DNA from: Bog-756 sp963710495 | Lineage (GTDB): Bacteria; Actinomycetota; Acidimicrobiia; Acidimicrobiales; RAAP-2 | Length of the DNA: 64,000 bases | Direction: 5' to 3' | NCBI GenBank assembly: GCA_963710495.1 | Contig: CAVQAI010000016.1 | Location: 62,001-126,000 of the forward strand | Part shown: in pieces, positions 1 through 7,968 of the stretch | How positions within the stretch are numbered: position 1 is the first letter of the stretch | Layout of the letters: each line of letters opens with the position of its first letter | Program-made: the position numbers and the translations under genes | The notes under the pieces: generated by a model | What the model saw: only the letters and a program-made list of their open reading frames with translations | Told to the model about the DNA's origin: nothing | Databases searched by the model: none

Positions 1-2
1 TT

Positions 3-1331
3 TCAGGCCGCCGGCACTTGCGGGGGAACCGCCATGCCGGCCTGGGTGTAGGCCCGGCGGAGCTCGGGCGCGGCCTGGCGGACCAGGGTGGTGGGAGGGC
101 CGTCGGCCAGGAACCGCTGAAACTGCCCGACGGCCCCGGCGGCGTTCCCGTCCCGCTGGAGCAGGACGGTCCCGAGGTAGAGGCTGGCGGCGTAGTCGCC
201 CGGGTCAAGCCCGGTGGCCCGCTCCAGCTTGGCCTCGGCATCGGCCATGAGCGAGGCGCTGTTCCCGGCCCGGCCGGTCTGGTACTCGACCCAGCCGAGC
301 TGGGCGAGGGCCACCTCGTTGTCGGGGTGGCCGGCCAGGACCGACTGGTAGAGCTGGGCGGCTTGGCCCAGCTGGCCCTGGTTCTCCAGAGTCGCCGCCT
401 GGTCGAGGGTCTGGGCCAGCCGTTGCGACCCGGTCAGGCTCACCGTGCCGGTGGCCGTCTGGCCGGGCAACCGCTCGGAGGCGAAGAGCGAGACGGCGAC
501 GATCAGGGCGGCGGCGAACGAGGCGGCCGCGCCCCGCAGCAGCCAACGGTTGCGCCGGCTCGGCGTGGTCCGCTCCGGGGTGGCCCGGCCCGGGCTTCCC
601 GCCATCTCGGGGCCGGATCGGGCCGGGGCGACCCGTGGCTCGTCCCCGTCGGAGGGATCGGCCGGGTCCAGGGTGGAGACCGGCGCTTCGGGGGTGGCTT
701 CGGTCATGCCACCGGTCGCGGACCCGGTGGCGGCCGGGGCCGAGCCCAGCCGAGCCTCGACCGAGGCCAGCCGGCGCAGGTCTCGCTGGCGCAGGGACAG
801 GTAGTCCCGGTCGGAGAGGTCGCCGGCCAGGTACTCGGCGTCGGCGTCGGCCAACGACCGGACGAGGAACCGCCGGCGCTCCTCGAGTTGGCCCGGCTCG
901 AGGACCTCGGACCGACCTCCGGCTTCGCCGGCCGCCGTGCGGCGACGATAGAGGACGATGCCGAGCACCACCACAGCCACGCCTCCGGCCACCAGGGGCA
1001 GGACCCAGACCACCAGCGGCCAGCCCCGGGCCGGGGGGTCGAGGACGATGGTGGAGCCGTAGCGGGCGACCAGATAGGACTCGATCTGCTGGTCGGTCCG
1101 ACCTTGGGCCAGCTGCTGGCGGACGGTGGCCCGGACGGCCACGGCGGTCTGGGCGGTGGAGTCGGCGACGGACAGGTCCTCACAGCTCGGGCAACGCAGC
1201 ACCGATTCGATCGCATAGGCGCGCTGGGCCGTGGTCGGTGGCGAGGAGGCGAACACACCGCTGCCGATGACCAGCGCCGTCACCAGCACCACGGCCAACA
1301 GTGTCCAGAGCGGGAGGTGACGCGCCCTCAT
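3..1331 (-). CDS. ccmH: CcmH-CcmI fusion, cytochrome c maturation (System I)
   Basis: A 442-residue membrane protein joining two Ccm functions. Residues 8-28 form a membrane anchor, followed by the CcmH motif LRCPSC at 45-50, whose two cysteines (47, 50) would reduce or hold the CXXCH cysteines of apocytochrome c outside the membrane. A second membrane segment (about 104-127) leads to a CcmI-like section with a third membrane segment near 255-275 and TPR-like repeats from about 300 to 420, which in CcmI bind the apocytochrome tail. In many bacteria ccmH and ccmI are separate genes; here they are one frame. The ATG at 1331 gives the CcmH signal anchor and overlaps the ccmG stop by 4 bases. Last gene of the operon within the window. 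Confidence 0.88.
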   Translation of the reverse strand: MRARHLPLWTLLAVVLVTALVIGSGVFASSPPTTAQRAYAIESVLRCPSCEDLSVADSTAQTAVAVRATVRQQLAQGRTDQQIESYLVARYGSTIVLDPPARGWPLVVWVLPLVAGGVAVVVLGIVLYRRRTAAGEAGGRSEVLEPGQLEERRRFLVRSLADADAEYLAGDLSDRDYLSLRQRDLRRLASVEARLGSAPAATGSATGGMTEATPEAPVSTLDPADPSDGDEPRVAPARSGPEMAGSPGRATPERTTPSRRNRWLLRGAAASFAAALIVAVSLFASERLPGQTATGTVSLTGSQRLAQTLDQAATLENQGQLGQAAQLYQSVLAGHPDNEVALAQLGWVEYQTGRAGNSASLMADAEAKLERATGLDPGDYAASLYLGTVLLQRDGNAAGAVGQFQRFLADGPPTTLVRQAAPELRRAYTQAGMAVPPQVPAA

Positions 1332-1885
1332 GCGTGCGATGCCTCGGCCCGGGCCAGGATGTGGTCGAGGTCGGCGGCGGTCACCGGCGCCACCAAGAAG
1401 GCCACCACCCTCCCGTCGGGGGCCACCACGAAGGTCGACGGCGGCGCCCGCACCCCGAAGGCAACGGCCAGCGAACCGTCGACCAGGGTCGGCCAGGTGG
1501 CCCCGAGGGTGGCCTGGTAGGCGCGGGCCGAGCTCGGGCTGTCGTCGAAGACGACACTCAGCATGGAGGCGTCCCCCGAACGCTGGTGCTCGTACTGGAA
1601 CTTGACGAGCTCGGGGCCTTCCTGCTGGCAGGGGGCGCACCAGCTGGCGAAGAAGTTGATCACCGTGTAGCGCCCCGGAGGCGAGGGCAGCGTGTAATGC
1701 GACCCCTCGACCGTGGTGCCGGCCACAGCGGGGACGGCCTTGCCCACCAGCGGGCTGAAGACCTCGGTGGCGGTGGCCGGGGGCCGGGTGGCCAGCACCG
1801 CCACCAGCCCGGCCGCGATGACCAGCACCCCGACGGCCACCCAGCGGGCCCGGTGGCGGGCCGGCGCGACGGCGGTATCCGTCAC
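1328..1885 (-). CDS. ccmG: CcmG/DsbE-type thioredoxin-fold thiol:disulfide oxidoreductase
   Basis: A 185-residue membrane-anchored thioredoxin-like protein. An N-terminal membrane segment (about 15-33) is followed by a TlpA/DsbE-like domain with the active site WCAPC at 82-86 and a cis-proline region (APPSTFVV) near 150. It would keep apocytochrome c cysteines reduced for heme ligation, receiving electrons through CcdA, which is encoded at the head of this cluster. The GTG start at 1885 overlaps the ccmF stop by 4 bases (GTGA), implying translational coupling. Could be called a TlpA-family protein, but position between ccmF and ccmH fixes the role. Confidence 0.9.
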   Translation of the reverse strand: MTDTAVAPARHRARWVAVGVLVIAAGLVAVLATRPPATATEVFSPLVGKAVPAVAGTTVEGSHYTLPSPPGRYTVINFFASWCAPCQQEGPELVKFQYEHQRSGDASMLSVVFDDSPSSARAYQATLGATWPTLVDGSLAVAFGVRAPPSTFVVAPDGRVVAFLVAPVTAADLDHILARAEASHA

Positions 1886-3981
1886 GGGTGGTCGCCCGCC
1901 CCGACCGGGAGCGGGGCGGCGTCGGGCTCGGCCCGGTCGGCCGCTTGCACCCGGTCGGCGTGGTCCCCGTCCGGTGGCGGGACGCCGGCCACGTCGAGCA
2001 CGGGGGCCGACACCGGGTCGGTGGGGCGCCGCCTGCGGCCGGGCACCGCCGACAGGATCGAGCCGACCACGACGAGGGCCCCGCCGGTCCAGAGCCAGGC
2101 CACCAGGGGCTGGACCACCACCCGGAATTGCCACGCCGTCCCCTGGCCCTGCACATTGGCGATGGTGAGGTAGACGTCGTCCCGCCAGCCCGAGTCGATG
2201 GCCGGCGTGCCCACGGTCTGGGTGCCGGCACCGAACTGGGAGATGGCCGGCGTGAACTCGCCGCCGCCGTCGACCCGCAGCACGGCCTGGAGCTCGGAGT
2301 GGGACGGCGAGGTCGACGTGCGGGTCCCGACGAACTCGATCCGGTGACCGGCCACGGTGGCCGCCTGGCCCCGGTGCAACAGCACCAGCCCGTCGTGACG
2401 GAAGGCGGCCGCGGCCGACAGCGCCACGGCGACGACGACCACGCCGATGTGCACGATCATGCCCCCGTTGGCCCGGCCGACCAGTCCGCGCCAGGCCGAG
2501 AGCGCGGCCCGGACGCCGCCGGAGCCGGCCGCCCGCGCCGCCCTCCACGCCCCGCGGACCGAGAGCACGAGGGCCCGGCCGGCGGTGGCGGCGGCGAAAC
2601 CCCCGAGCCCGAAGGCCAGCAGCGGCTCGACGCCGCGGACGCCCGCCAGGACGCAGGCCGCCACGACCGTGACCCCGACGGTGGCCGGCACCGCCAACCG
2701 CGCCCGCATGGTCACCAGCGTGGTCTTCCGCCACGGCAGCGCCGGGGCCACCGCCATCAGGAAGAGCAGGGCCAGCCCGATCGGGATGAACATCCGGTTG
2801 AAGTAGGGGGCGCCCACGGCCACCTGGTCGCCGCCGTGGAGGGCTTCGTAGAAGAGGGGGAAGACGGTGCCGAGCAGGACGATGAAGGCGAAGCCCACGA
2901 ACAACAAGTTGTTGGCCAGGAAGGCGCCCTCCCGGCTGAGCGGCGCGTCGATGCCCCCGCTGGCGCGCAGCCGGTCGCCGCGCCAGGCGATGAGCCCGAC
3001 GCCGGTGACCACCACCAGGCCGAAGAACCCGAGCAGGAGGGGCCCGATGGACGAGGCGGAGAAGGAGTGGACGGATTGGAACACCCCCGAGCGGGTGAAG
3101 AAGGTGCCGAGGATGGTCAGGCTGAAGGTGGCGATGACCAGTGAGAGGTTCCAGATCCGGAGCAGCCCGCGGCGCTGCTGGACCATCACCGAGTGCAGGT
3201 AGGCCGTCCCCACCAACCACGGCAGGAGGGCCGCGTTCTCGACCGGGTCCCAGGCCCAGAAGCCACCCCAGCCGAGGACCTGGTACGACCACCAGGCCCC
3301 GAGGAGGATCCCGGCGGTGAGGAACGCCCAGGCGAACAGGGTCCAGCGCCGGGTCTCGCCCTGCCAGTCGTCGTCCACCCGCCCGGTGACCAGCGAGGCG
3401 ACGGCGAAGGCGAAGGGCAGGGTGAACCCGACCAGGCCGAGGTAGAGGAGGGGCGGGTGGAAGGCGTTGAGCGGGTTGTCCTGCAGGAGGACGTTGGGAC
3501 CGAGCCCGGTGGTCGGGACGGCCCCGGCCACGTGGTGGAAGGGGTCGGCCGGGCCGAGCATGAGCCCGAAGAAGAAGGCCGCCACCACGTAGACCACCAG
3601 GGTGGCCCAGGCCACCAAGGGGTCGCCGGCCCGGCGGCGGAAGCGCCAGACCATCGCCGTGGCGTAGCCGGCCAGGATGACCGCCCACAGCAGGATGGAC
3701 CCGGCCAGGGCGGACCACAGGCCGGTGATCGTGTAGAGCAGCGGGGTGTAGGTGCTGTTGTTGTCGGCCACGAAGGTGAGGGAGAAGTCGTGGGTGAGCA
3801 GGGCGCGCTCCATGGCCGCCACGGCGATCAACCCGCCGAGCAGGATGAGGGGGGCGTAGACCTGGCCCCGCCGGATCGACGCCGCCCGGCCCCGGGCCAG
3901 CCCGGCGGCCAACACGGCGATCCCGACCAGTGCGGCGACGAACCCGAGGAGGACCCCGGTGTGGCCGAGGGCCCCGTTCAC
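1882..3981 (-). CDS. ccmF: Heme lyase subunit CcmF
   Basis: A 699-residue polytopic membrane protein, close to the usual CcmF length, with about 14-15 hydrophobic segments. The heme-handling WWD motif is at about 238-256 (WGGFWAWDPVENA core), and conserved histidines sit in flanking loops, for example FHHVAG near 148 and the NAFHPPLLY loop near 175. CcmF attaches heme from holo-CcmE to the reduced CXXCH motif of apocytochrome c together with CcmH/I. The ATG at 3981 lies 41 bases after ccmE. Downstream ccmG overlaps by 4 bases. Confidence 0.95.
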   Translation of the reverse strand: MNGALGHTGVLLGFVAALVGIAVLAAGLARGRAASIRRGQVYAPLILLGGLIAVAAMERALLTHDFSLTFVADNNSTYTPLLYTITGLWSALAGSILLWAVILAGYATAMVWRFRRRAGDPLVAWATLVVYVVAAFFFGLMLGPADPFHHVAGAVPTTGLGPNVLLQDNPLNAFHPPLLYLGLVGFTLPFAFAVASLVTGRVDDDWQGETRRWTLFAWAFLTAGILLGAWWSYQVLGWGGFWAWDPVENAALLPWLVGTAYLHSVMVQQRRGLLRIWNLSLVIATFSLTILGTFFTRSGVFQSVHSFSASSIGPLLLGFFGLVVVTGVGLIAWRGDRLRASGGIDAPLSREGAFLANNLLFVGFAFIVLLGTVFPLFYEALHGGDQVAVGAPYFNRMFIPIGLALLFLMAVAPALPWRKTTLVTMRARLAVPATVGVTVVAACVLAGVRGVEPLLAFGLGGFAAATAGRALVLSVRGAWRAARAAGSGGVRAALSAWRGLVGRANGGMIVHIGVVVVAVALSAAAAFRHDGLVLLHRGQAATVAGHRIEFVGTRTSTSPSHSELQAVLRVDGGGEFTPAISQFGAGTQTVGTPAIDSGWRDDVYLTIANVQGQGTAWQFRVVVQPLVAWLWTGGALVVVGSILSAVPGRRRRPTDPVSAPVLDVAGVPPPDGDHADRVQAADRAEPDAAPLPVGAGDHP

Positions 3982-4021
3982 CGGTCGGGACCGGCGGTGC
4001 CGGTGCGCAACGACCGAGCCT

Positions 4022-4474
4022 TCATCGCTTGGTGCCGTCGGGGGCGGTGACCCGGCCCGGGTGGGCGGCGATGTAGTCGGACGAGTGCTTCACCAGGATC
4101 TGGTCGGAGAGGAAGACCGGCCCGCTGAAATGGCCGACGGCGATCACCGGGATGCCCGGTTGGAAGAGCTCGGGCGGGCTGCTGGTGTTGCGCACCTGGA
4201 CGGCGGTGGACCCCGAGGTCACCACGAAGTCGACCCCGCTCCGGGTGGACCGGATCGACCCCCGCTCGACCACCCCCTCCAGGTTGATGGTCCGCCCACC
4301 CAGGCTGGCCTCCTGGCGGACGGCCTGGTCGGCGGGCAGGTAGAAGTTGAGGGCCGACCCGAGCCCCTTCACCAGCAGAAAGGAGAGCGACCCGGCCAGC
4401 ACGAGCCCTACCACCACATAGCGCAGCCGGTGACCCGAGCGCGCCGGTGCCGGCGGACGGGGCGGGGTTGCCAC
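4022..4474 (-). CDS. ccmE: Periplasmic heme chaperone CcmE
   Basis: With a GTG start at 4474 the product is 150 residues: a membrane anchor at about 18-38 and a beta-barrel domain ending in HSSDY, placing the covalent heme histidine at 130 and the tyrosine at 134, the same numbers as in E. coli CcmE. That start is preceded by a strong Shine-Dalgarno (GGAGGGGAG), which is why it was preferred. A TTG at 4528 overlapping the ccmD stop (TTGA) would add 18 residues, and a 216-residue frame begins at 4672, but its extra N-terminus is only the His/Arg translation of the ccmD repeat. CcmE takes heme from CcmABCD and hands it to CcmF. Confidence 0.9.
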   Translation of the reverse strand: MATPPRPPAPARSGHRLRYVVVGLVLAGSLSFLLVKGLGSALNFYLPADQAVRQEASLGGRTINLEGVVERGSIRSTRSGVDFVVTSGSTAVQVRNTSSPPELFQPGIPVIAVGHFSGPVFLSDQILVKHSSDYIAAHPGRVTAPDGTKR

Positions 4475-4524
4475 CGGGGACTCCCCTCCGCCGGCAGGCG
4501 CCGGGGGGCGGGGCGGGGCGGTCG

Positions 4525-4740
4525 TCAACGGCCGTCGGCCCGGCCGGCGCCGCCGGTGGTGCCGGTGGTGCCGGTGGTGCCGGTGGTGCCGGTGGTGCCG
4601 GTGGTGAGGCCGGGATCGGGCGGGGCGGATTCGAGGCGCAACGCGGCCCGCGTCAGCCGGCGACGGCGCCACATCAGGTGCACGGCGTAGAGGAACAGGA
4701 TCCCGAGCACCACGACGTAGCCGGCGACCACGTAGCGCAT
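4525..4740 (-). CDS. ccmD: CcmD-like small membrane protein with repeat tail
   Basis: A 71-residue protein: one membrane segment at about 3-22 and a basic stretch (WRRRRL), which is the CcmD layout, then a low-complexity tail of six Thr-Thr-Gly triplets encoded by a 9-bp minisatellite. CcmD stabilises CcmC-CcmE and helps release holo-CcmE from the CcmAB transporter. Assignment rests on size, topology and position between ccmC and ccmE, since CcmD sequences are poorly conserved. The ATG at 4740 shares one base with the ccmC stop. Confidence 0.75.
   Translation of the reverse strand: MRYVVAGYVVVLGILFLYAVHLMWRRRRLTRAALRLESAPPDPGLTTGTTGTTGTTGTTGTTGGAGRADGR
4555..4605 (+). repeat. 9-bp minisatellite within ccmD
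   Basis: The unit GGTGGTGCC is repeated five times without a mismatch (4555-4599), followed by six more bases of the unit. It encodes the Thr-Thr-Gly tail of CcmD on the minus strand. The unit is a multiple of three, so copy-number change would alter tail length without breaking the frame. Confidence 0.95.
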
Positions 4741-5552
4741 CAGGCCGCCTCGTCCTCGTCGGTCACGATCCCTTCGGCCCGCCGCTCGGCCAGCGCCACG
4801 TCGAGCTCACCGTGGCCCAGCCGGTCCTCCAGCACGCCGATGCGGTAGCGGACGAGGAGCATCCAGACGAAGGCGAGGGTCAGCGCCACGAAGCCGAGCA
4901 ACAGGGTCCAGGCCATCGACCCGTGGATGGTCGGGGAGAGATCGGGGTTGAGGACGGTCGCCCCCTGGTGGAGGGTCTTCCACCAGAGGACGGAGAAGTG
5001 GACGATGGGTACGTCCACCGCCGCGAACAGGGCGACGATGGCGCTCCGCTTGGCCCGGACCTCGGGCTCGGCCGGGACCCGGCGGAGGGCCAGGTAGCCG
5101 AGGAACAGGACGGCCAGCACCGCCGTGCTGGTCAGCCGGGCGTCCCACGCCCACCACACGCCCCAGGTGGGCTTGCCCCAGATGGAGCCCGAGACGAGGG
5201 TGCAGACGTTGAACACCACACCCACCTCCACCGCCGCCGCGGCCAGACGGTCCCAGAACATCGAGCGGGTGCGGGGCCACAGGTAGAGGAGACTGGCCCC
5301 GGCGGCCAGCCCGAACGCCAGGTACAGCGCGACCCAGGCCACACCGGGATGGAGGTACACGAGGCGCACCAAGTCGCCCTGGGTCTGGTCGGGCGGAGTG
5401 ACCCACAGGCCGACCCATACCGTGCCGGCCAGCGCCACCACCGCGCCGAGCCCGATGGTGCGCTCGACCCTCCGGGCCCGAGCCGAGGGCAGGAGCGAGC
5501 CGCCGTCCCCCCCGGTGCCGGTGGCGACCGCACCCGGTTCGGACGTGCTCAT
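4740..5552 (-). CDS. ccmC: Heme transport protein CcmC
   Basis: A 270-residue protein with six predicted membrane segments. It carries the WWD heme motif at about 130-142 (WGVWWAWDARLTS core) and the two flanking conserved histidines, His68 in VYLHPG and His185 in PIVHFSV, which ligand heme and pass it to CcmE. The ATG at 5552 overlaps the ccmB stop by 4 bases (ATGA). An upstream extension of the frame to 5837 only shadows ccmB. The hydrophilic first 30 residues are longer than usual but start at the only coupled ATG. Confidence 0.95.
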   Translation of the reverse strand: MSTSEPGAVATGTGGDGGSLLPSARARRVERTIGLGAVVALAGTVWVGLWVTPPDQTQGDLVRLVYLHPGVAWVALYLAFGLAAGASLLYLWPRTRSMFWDRLAAAAVEVGVVFNVCTLVSGSIWGKPTWGVWWAWDARLTSTAVLAVLFLGYLALRRVPAEPEVRAKRSAIVALFAAVDVPIVHFSVLWWKTLHQGATVLNPDLSPTIHGSMAWTLLLGFVALTLAFVWMLLVRYRIGVLEDRLGHGELDVALAERRAEGIVTDEDEAA

Positions 5553-6220
5553 GCCGACTCCAGCATCGGGCCGAAGACGACGACGCCGAGCGCCACGTAG
5601 ACGGCGTCGAAGACCACCAGGAGGCGGAGCCACTGGCTGCCGTCGGCCGGGATTCCGCCGGCCATGGCGGCCTGCCAGATGCGGGTGCCGGCCAACAGCA
5701 CGGGAGCGGCGATGGGCAGCAGGAGGAACGGGAGCAGGGTCTCGCGCACCCGGAGCCCGGCCGACAACGCCCCGTACAGCGTCCCGGTGGCGGCCAACCC
5801 GACCGTCCCGAGCACGCCCGATACCACCAGCAACCAAGGGTGCTCGACCCGGGCCCCGTAGAGCAGCACCACCCCGGCGCCCAGCACCGCCTCGAGCACC
5901 ACCAACAGGGCACCGACGGCCAGCGCCTTGCCCAGGAACAGACCGGCGGGATCGATCCCCGACAGCCGGAGGCCGTCGCGGGCCCCGTCGGCCGCTTCGA
6001 CCGACACGCTGCGCTGCACGGCGAGCACGGTGCAGAAGAGGACCGCCACCCAGAACAGTCCCGGGGCGCCGCGGGCCATGAGGGCGCGGTCGGGACCCAG
6101 GGCGAAGGCGAACATCACCAGGGCCACGACGCCGAAGGGCACGACTTGGGAAAGGGCCACGCGCGAGCGGGCCTCGATGCGGAGGTCCTTGCCCGCCACC
6201 AGCAGGGCGTCACGCCACAT
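5549..6220 (-). CDS. ccmB: Heme exporter permease CcmB
   Basis: A 223-residue polytopic membrane protein (six hydrophobic segments), the normal CcmB size. It is the permease partner of the CcmA ATPase in the complex that releases holo-CcmE from CcmC/D. The ATG at 6220, giving an N-terminus MWRDALLVAGKD, overlaps the last 11 bases of ccmA; a longer frame to 6298 would lie wholly inside ccmA and was rejected. The frame contains the CcmB-typical cytosolic loop with LRLSGIDP near residue 80. Confidence 0.9.
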   Translation of the reverse strand: MWRDALLVAGKDLRIEARSRVALSQVVPFGVVALVMFAFALGPDRALMARGAPGLFWVAVLFCTVLAVQRSVSVEAADGARDGLRLSGIDPAGLFLGKALAVGALLVVLEAVLGAGVVLLYGARVEHPWLLVVSGVLGTVGLAATGTLYGALSAGLRVRETLLPFLLLPIAAPVLLAGTRIWQAAMAGGIPADGSQWLRLLVVFDAVYVALGVVVFGPMLESA

Positions 6221-6998
6221 GAGACATCGACCCGCCCACCGGGAGGGTTCCCGACCCGGGCGGGGCCGGAGCGGGCGAACCCGTCGCGTCGGCGGCATCG
6301 GCCGCGGCGGGGGCGGACGCGGCGAGGCGCGAGCCGGCGCGCTCCCCCGTCACCCGGCCCCCGGCCATGGTGACCACCCGCGTGGCCAGGTGCTCGACCA
6401 AAGTGGTCTCGTGCGAGGCGACGACCACCGTCGTCCCGGCCACCGCCGCCTCGGCGATCAGCGCGTCGAGGATATGGCGGGCCGACGAGTCCAGCCCGGC
6501 GTGGGGCTCGTCGAGTAGCCAGAGCTCGGGCCAGCGGGCGGCGAGGACGGCGAGCGCCACCCGGCGTCGCTGGCCGGCCGACAGCTTCGCCGCGGTGGTC
6601 CGGACCAGGCGCCCGGTAAGGCCGAACCGCCGGCACGCCCCCTCCACCCGGGTCACATCGCCGCCGGCGGCCCGCACGGCGAAGGTCACGTTCTCGAGGA
6701 CGGTGAGGTCGTCGTAGAGGTGCGCGGCGTGCGAGAGCAGGCCGACGCGGCGCCGCACCTGGGCCCGCCGGCGCACCGGGTCGAGCCCGAACACGGCCAC
6801 CCGGCCCGAGGTCACCGGCACCAGGCCGGCACAGACCCGCAACAGGCTGGTCTTCCCGGCCCCGTTCGGCCCCTCGACCAGCACGGTCTCGCCCGGCCCG
6901 ACCTCGAGGTCCAGTCCGGCGAGGAGCGGGAACCGACCCGTCACCGCCACGGCGTCGTGCAGGGCCAACACGTCGGGAGAGGGAGGTTGGGGGGCCAT
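6210..6998 (-). CDS. ccmA: Heme export ABC transporter ATP-binding protein CcmA
   Basis: A 262-residue ABC ATPase with Walker A GPNGAGKT at 43-50, signature LSAGQ at 139-143 and Walker B with LLDEP ending near 165. Together with CcmB it powers release of heme-loaded CcmE. The last 40 residues form a low-complexity Ala/Pro-rich tail not usual in CcmA. The ATG at 6998 follows a weak GGTGGG; a hairpin at 7059-7075 separates it from ccdA, so ccmA may start its own transcript. Confidence 0.92.
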   Translation of the reverse strand: MAPQPPSPDVLALHDAVAVTGRFPLLAGLDLEVGPGETVLVEGPNGAGKTSLLRVCAGLVPVTSGRVAVFGLDPVRRRAQVRRRVGLLSHAAHLYDDLTVLENVTFAVRAAGGDVTRVEGACRRFGLTGRLVRTTAAKLSAGQRRRVALAVLAARWPELWLLDEPHAGLDSSARHILDALIAEAAVAGTTVVVASHETTLVEHLATRVVTMAGGRVTGERAGSRLAASAPAAADAADATGSPAPAPPGSGTLPVGGSMSHVA

Positions 6999-7058
6999 GG
7001 CCGCCCACCATGGTACGGGCGTGGCCCGGGCGGGGCCAGACGGGCCGACCCCTCGGCG

Positions 7059-7075
7059 AGGCCCGCCGCGGGCCT
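7059..7075 (-). terminator. Hairpin downstream of ccdA
   Basis: AGGCCCG-CCG-CGGGCCT forms a perfect 7-bp stem with a 3-base loop, 5 bases beyond the ccdA stop. No T-tract follows, as is common for intrinsic-like terminators in GC-rich actinobacteria. Confidence 0.5.
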
Positions 7076-7079
7076 GCGC

Positions 7080-7958
7080 TCAGCTGGTGGAGAGGCGGCT
7101 CAGGTGCAGGTCATGGAGCCAGTTGCTGATGTAGCCGGACACCGTGCCCACGTGACCGGTGAGCAACAACAGCCCGAAGGCCACCAGCACCGCCCCACCC
7201 ACCAGGTCGACCACCCGCAGCCGGTTGCGTACCCGGCCCAGCGCATCGGTCAGGCGCCCGAAGGCCAGGCCGGTGAGCAGGAAGGGCACGCCGATCCCCA
7301 ACGAGTAGGCGAGCAGCAGGGCCACCCCACCGAAGGCCGACCCTCCGGTGCCGGCAGCCAGGGCGAGGACGCTGCCCAGCACCGGACCGATGCACGGGGT
7401 CCAGGCGAAGGCGAAGGCCATGCCCATGACCGGCGGGGCCCAGGCGCCGAGGGCCGAGGGCCGGATCGGGAGCCGCCGCTCGCCCACCAACCCCGTGGGC
7501 ACGGTGACACCGGCCGCCATGGCCACCAGCAGGGCGCCGAAGGCCACGATGAGCAGTCCGGAAATGGTCTCGAGCAGGCGCTGATGGGTGAGGAACAGGC
7601 GGCCGATGGCCGACGCCGAGGCTCCGAGGATGGTGAAGACGACGGTGAACCCGGCAATGAAGGCCAGGATCCCGCGGAGCACCCTGGCGCGCCGGCGCGC
7701 CAGGGTGTCCGCCACCGGACGGCCGGCGGCGGGGCCGTCGGGGCCGAATTCGGAGCCGGGGGCGGGGCCACGCCCAACGGCAGCGGGGACCGGCACCGGC
7801 CGCAGCTCGGCGAGCTCGGCGGCCGACAGCCCGGAGACCATCGACAGGTAGGCCGGCACGAGCGGGAGCACGCACGGGGAGAGGAACGAGAGCATGCCGG
7901 CGCCGAAGGCCACCAGCAGGCCGAGCGGGTCGGCGTGGACGGCGGCCGGACCCACCAC
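7080..7958 (-). CDS. ccdA: CcdA-type cytochrome c biogenesis / thiol-electron transporter
   Basis: A 292-residue membrane protein of the DsbD/CcdA family. The two redox cysteines are in SPCVLPLVP (Cys29) and TPCIGPVLG (Cys189), in the first and fourth membrane segments as expected. It passes electrons from cytosolic thioredoxin across the membrane, most likely to the CcmG encoded just downstream. A Pro/Ala-rich loop at about 53-85 lengthens it relative to typical 220-240-residue CcdA. Start is GTG at 7958; a GTG one codon later is equally possible. Confidence 0.9.
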   Translation of the reverse strand: MVGPAAVHADPLGLLVAFGAGMLSFLSPCVLPLVPAYLSMVSGLSAAELAELRPVPVPAAVGRGPAPGSEFGPDGPAAGRPVADTLARRRARVLRGILAFIAGFTVVFTILGASASAIGRLFLTHQRLLETISGLLIVAFGALLVAMAAGVTVPTGLVGERRLPIRPSALGAWAPPVMGMAFAFAWTPCIGPVLGSVLALAAGTGGSAFGGVALLLAYSLGIGVPFLLTGLAFGRLTDALGRVRNRLRVVDLVGGAVLVAFGLLLLTGHVGTVSGYISNWLHDLHLSRLSTS

Positions 7959-7968
7959 GGCCGGGCGC

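Noticed and set aside
4555..4605. CRISPR-like repeats
   Set aside because: Units are contiguous with no spacers; it is a coding minisatellite.
4022..4672. 216-residue version of CcmE with a His/Arg-repeat N-terminus
   Set aside because: The extra residues are the out-of-frame translation of the ccmD minisatellite; GTG 4474 has the ribosome-binding site and places heme ligands at 130/134.
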